From positions 1 to 7,506 of the forward strand of contig JAQWCZ010000099.1 in NCBI GenBank assembly GCA_028705705.1: a DNA stretch of 7,506 nucleotides, read 5' to 3'. Below the pieces are notes generated by a model. The model was not told where the DNA came from. It saw only the letters and a list, made by a program, of their open reading frames with translations, and did not search any database. Position numbers and translations under genes: made by a program. This document shows, piece by piece, positions 6,242 through 7,506 of this stretch. Numbering within the stretch: position 1 is the first letter of the stretch; the number at the start of each line of letters is the position of its first letter. This DNA comes from Paludibacter sp. (GTDB lineage: Bacteria; Bacteroidota; Bacteroidia; Bacteroidales; Paludibacteraceae).

Positions 6242-6376
6242 AGAATTAAATAGAATATTGACCATTTACATATTTACGATTTACAATTATTCAATTAACT
6301 TCGCATACATTTAAGCAATAAAAGTAAGTCATTTTCTTTTGTGATTCTTTGGGCTTTCTTTTGTGCCTTTTGTGGT
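6225..6376. repeat. Perfect 21-bp inverted repeat in the queA / smr divergent region
   Basis: The left arm at 6225-6245 and the right arm at 6356-6376 are perfect reverse complements over 21 bases, separated by 110 bases. Each arm, read toward its own gene, contains TTTTGTGCCTTTTGTGG. Left-arm bases end 46 bases before the queA GTG, and right-arm bases end 16 bases before the smr ATG. The right arm is preceded by a degenerate relative of itself (about 6333-6355), suggesting a T/G-rich repeat family. If the arms are translated, both give VPFVV at the protein level. That explains the in-frame upstream start codons at both genes and argues against using them. Confidence 0.8.
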
Positions 6377-6392
6377 AAAAAATGATTTCAAC

Positions 6393-7472
6393 ATGCAAAA
6401 AAACAACATACAAAAAGGCGACACCGTTCGCTTCCTGAATGCCGTGGGTGGTGGGGTCGTAACCCGCATCGATACACAAAAAGGTATCATATATGTAGAA
6501 GACGAAGATGGCTTCGAAATTCCGGCTTTGGAACGCGAGTGCGTGGCAGTGCCCCGGGTAAATCAGGAAACTAATTTTCCACTAAAGGATTTTAGTTCGA
6601 AACTGGTAGTGGATATTCCGTCGGAAGAACCTGTGCAAAAGGTAAATATTGAAATCCCAAAGCCGGTTGAAATCATTGAAACAGCGGATGGTGATGAATT
6701 GCGTGCGTTGCTGGCTTTTATTCCGGTTGATATCAGGAACCTGCAAACCAGTCAGTATGACTGCCTGCTGATTAACGACAGTAATTATTTCCTGTTTTAC
6801 AACCTGGTAATTGGTGAGAAGCAACAGCGCAGGTCAGTCGCCAACGGCATCATCGAACCGAATATACAGGAAGAGATATCGCGCATCGCCAATGCCGATC
6901 TGAATGACTGGGAAAACCTGCAAATGCAGATCGTGCCCTATAAGCAAGGTAAAGTCTATGTGCCACAGGCGGCTATCGATTTGAGTTTAGGAATTGCACC
7001 GATGAAGTTTTATAAATTGCATAGTTTCACCGAAAATGATTATTTCGATGAATTGGCTATGTTCTTTGATTTAGTGAAACCGAAATCCGGAATACCCGAG
7101 ATATCATCGGACGAGATTAAGAAAGCGATGCTGAGCAAAGAACCGGTTGAAACACCCAAACCGCAACGTCAGAAAACGCAGTTGAATCCGAAAGTCATCG
7201 AGGTAGACTTACACATCCACGAACTGGTGGATAATACCACTGGAATGAGCAATGCCGATATGTTGCAGTTGCAGTTGGATAAGTTCCATGGTGTGATTGA
7301 CGAAAATAAACATAAGAAAGGACAAAAAATTGTATTTATCCACGGAAAAGGAGAAGGCGTATTGCGCAATGAAATCATGAAGCTGCTGAAAACACGCTAC
7401 AAGTCTTATTATTATCAGGATGCTTCTTTTCGGGAGTATGGTTTTGGCGCCACGATGGTGGTTATTAAATAG
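6393..7472 (+). CDS. DUF2027 and Smr domain protein
   Basis: This 359-residue, probably cytoplasmic protein has three parts. An N-terminal KOW-like region (about 1-50) contains KGDTVRFLNAVGGGVVTRI and VEDEDGFEIPALERECV. A central DUF2027 domain (about 95-235) begins near LLAFIPVDIRN. A Lys/Pro-rich linker (about 238-268) leads to a C-terminal Smr domain with DLHIHEL (272-278), HGKGEGVLR (317-325) and FGATMVVI at the end. Smr domains occur in MutS2 and other nucleic-acid proteins and can have nuclease activity; the role of the DUF2027 fusion is not established. The architecture is typical of Bacteroidetes. I chose the ATG at 6393 because a GTG 30 bases upstream (6363) lies within an inverted repeat. 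It is divergent from queA, and no terminator is visible before the window ends. Confidence 0.9.
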   Translation: MQKNNIQKGDTVRFLNAVGGGVVTRIDTQKGIIYVEDEDGFEIPALERECVAVPRVNQETNFPLKDFSSKLVVDIPSEEPVQKVNIEIPKPVEIIETADGDELRALLAFIPVDIRNLQTSQYDCLLINDSNYFLFYNLVIGEKQQRRSVANGIIEPNIQEEISRIANADLNDWENLQMQIVPYKQGKVYVPQAAIDLSLGIAPMKFYKLHSFTENDYFDELAMFFDLVKPKSGIPEISSDEIKKAMLSKEPVETPKPQRQKTQLNPKVIEVDLHIHELVDNTTGMSNADMLQLQLDKFHGVIDENKHKKGQKIVFIHGKGEGVLRNEIMKLLKTRYKSYYYQDASFREYGFGATMVVIK

Positions 7473-7478
7473 TATATA

Positions 7479-7506
7479 ACCATATAGGTCATATGAGTTC
7501 ACATAA
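7479..7506. repeat. Possible start of an AT-rich tandem repeat, cut by window end
   Basis: Three similar blocks of 9-10 bases follow the smr stop: ACCATATAG, GTCATATGA and GTTCACATAA. Short degenerate repeats of this kind occur downstream of genes in Bacteroidetes, but only about three units are visible, so this is tentative. Confidence 0.25.

Noticed and set aside
6296..6303. TAACTTCG as a -7 promoter element for the Smr gene
   Set aside because: It differs from TAnnTTTG at one key base, has no good upstream TTTG at the right spacing, and would give a leader of over 80 bases; the support is too weak to list.
7169..7502. Minus-strand ORFs of 69 and 97 residues opposite the Smr domain
   Set aside because: They are antisense to the conserved Smr motifs with no recognisable protein features.

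Overview
The window looks like a chromosomal segment from a member of Bacteroidota, most likely Bacteroidales. This rests on four things: the gene order murC-ftsQ-ftsA-ftsZ at the end of a division and cell wall (dcw) cluster, Bacteroidetes-type protein sequences, AT-rich gene leaders without clear Shine-Dalgarno sites, and a DUF2027-Smr fusion protein, which is characteristic of this phylum. I cannot name a genus from sequence alone.

Left part, plus strand (2-4153): the 3' end of murC (peptidoglycan precursor ligase) overlaps ftsQ by 4 bases. After a 135-base gap holding an unusual palindromic element comes ftsA. A 115-base gap carrying a REP-like hairpin repeat follows, and then ftsZ. Together these link cell wall precursor synthesis (MurC), the periplasmic divisome scaffold (FtsQ), the membrane anchor of the Z ring (FtsA) and the ring-forming GTPase (FtsZ). 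The FtsA has strongly altered nucleotide-binding motifs.

Middle part, minus strand (4157-6178): a membrane-embedded YugP-type zinc metallopeptidase converges on ftsZ with only 3 bases between the stop codons. Upstream of it is a long Bacteroidetes-type QueA (queuosine tRNA modification). A second, inverted copy of the hairpin repeat lies between these two genes.

Right part: a 214-base divergent intergenic region carries a perfect 21-bp inverted repeat, one arm in front of each gene, and a candidate Bacteroidetes promoter for queA. It is followed by a plus-strand DUF2027/Smr-domain protein. The window ends in a short AT-rich stretch that may be the start of a tandem repeat.

I see no rRNA, tRNA, CRISPR array, transposase, integrase or defence system. 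The genes are core housekeeping genes. The unusual content is in the intergenic repeats, the divergent FtsA and the QueA variant; nothing here clearly amounts to a new multi-gene system.
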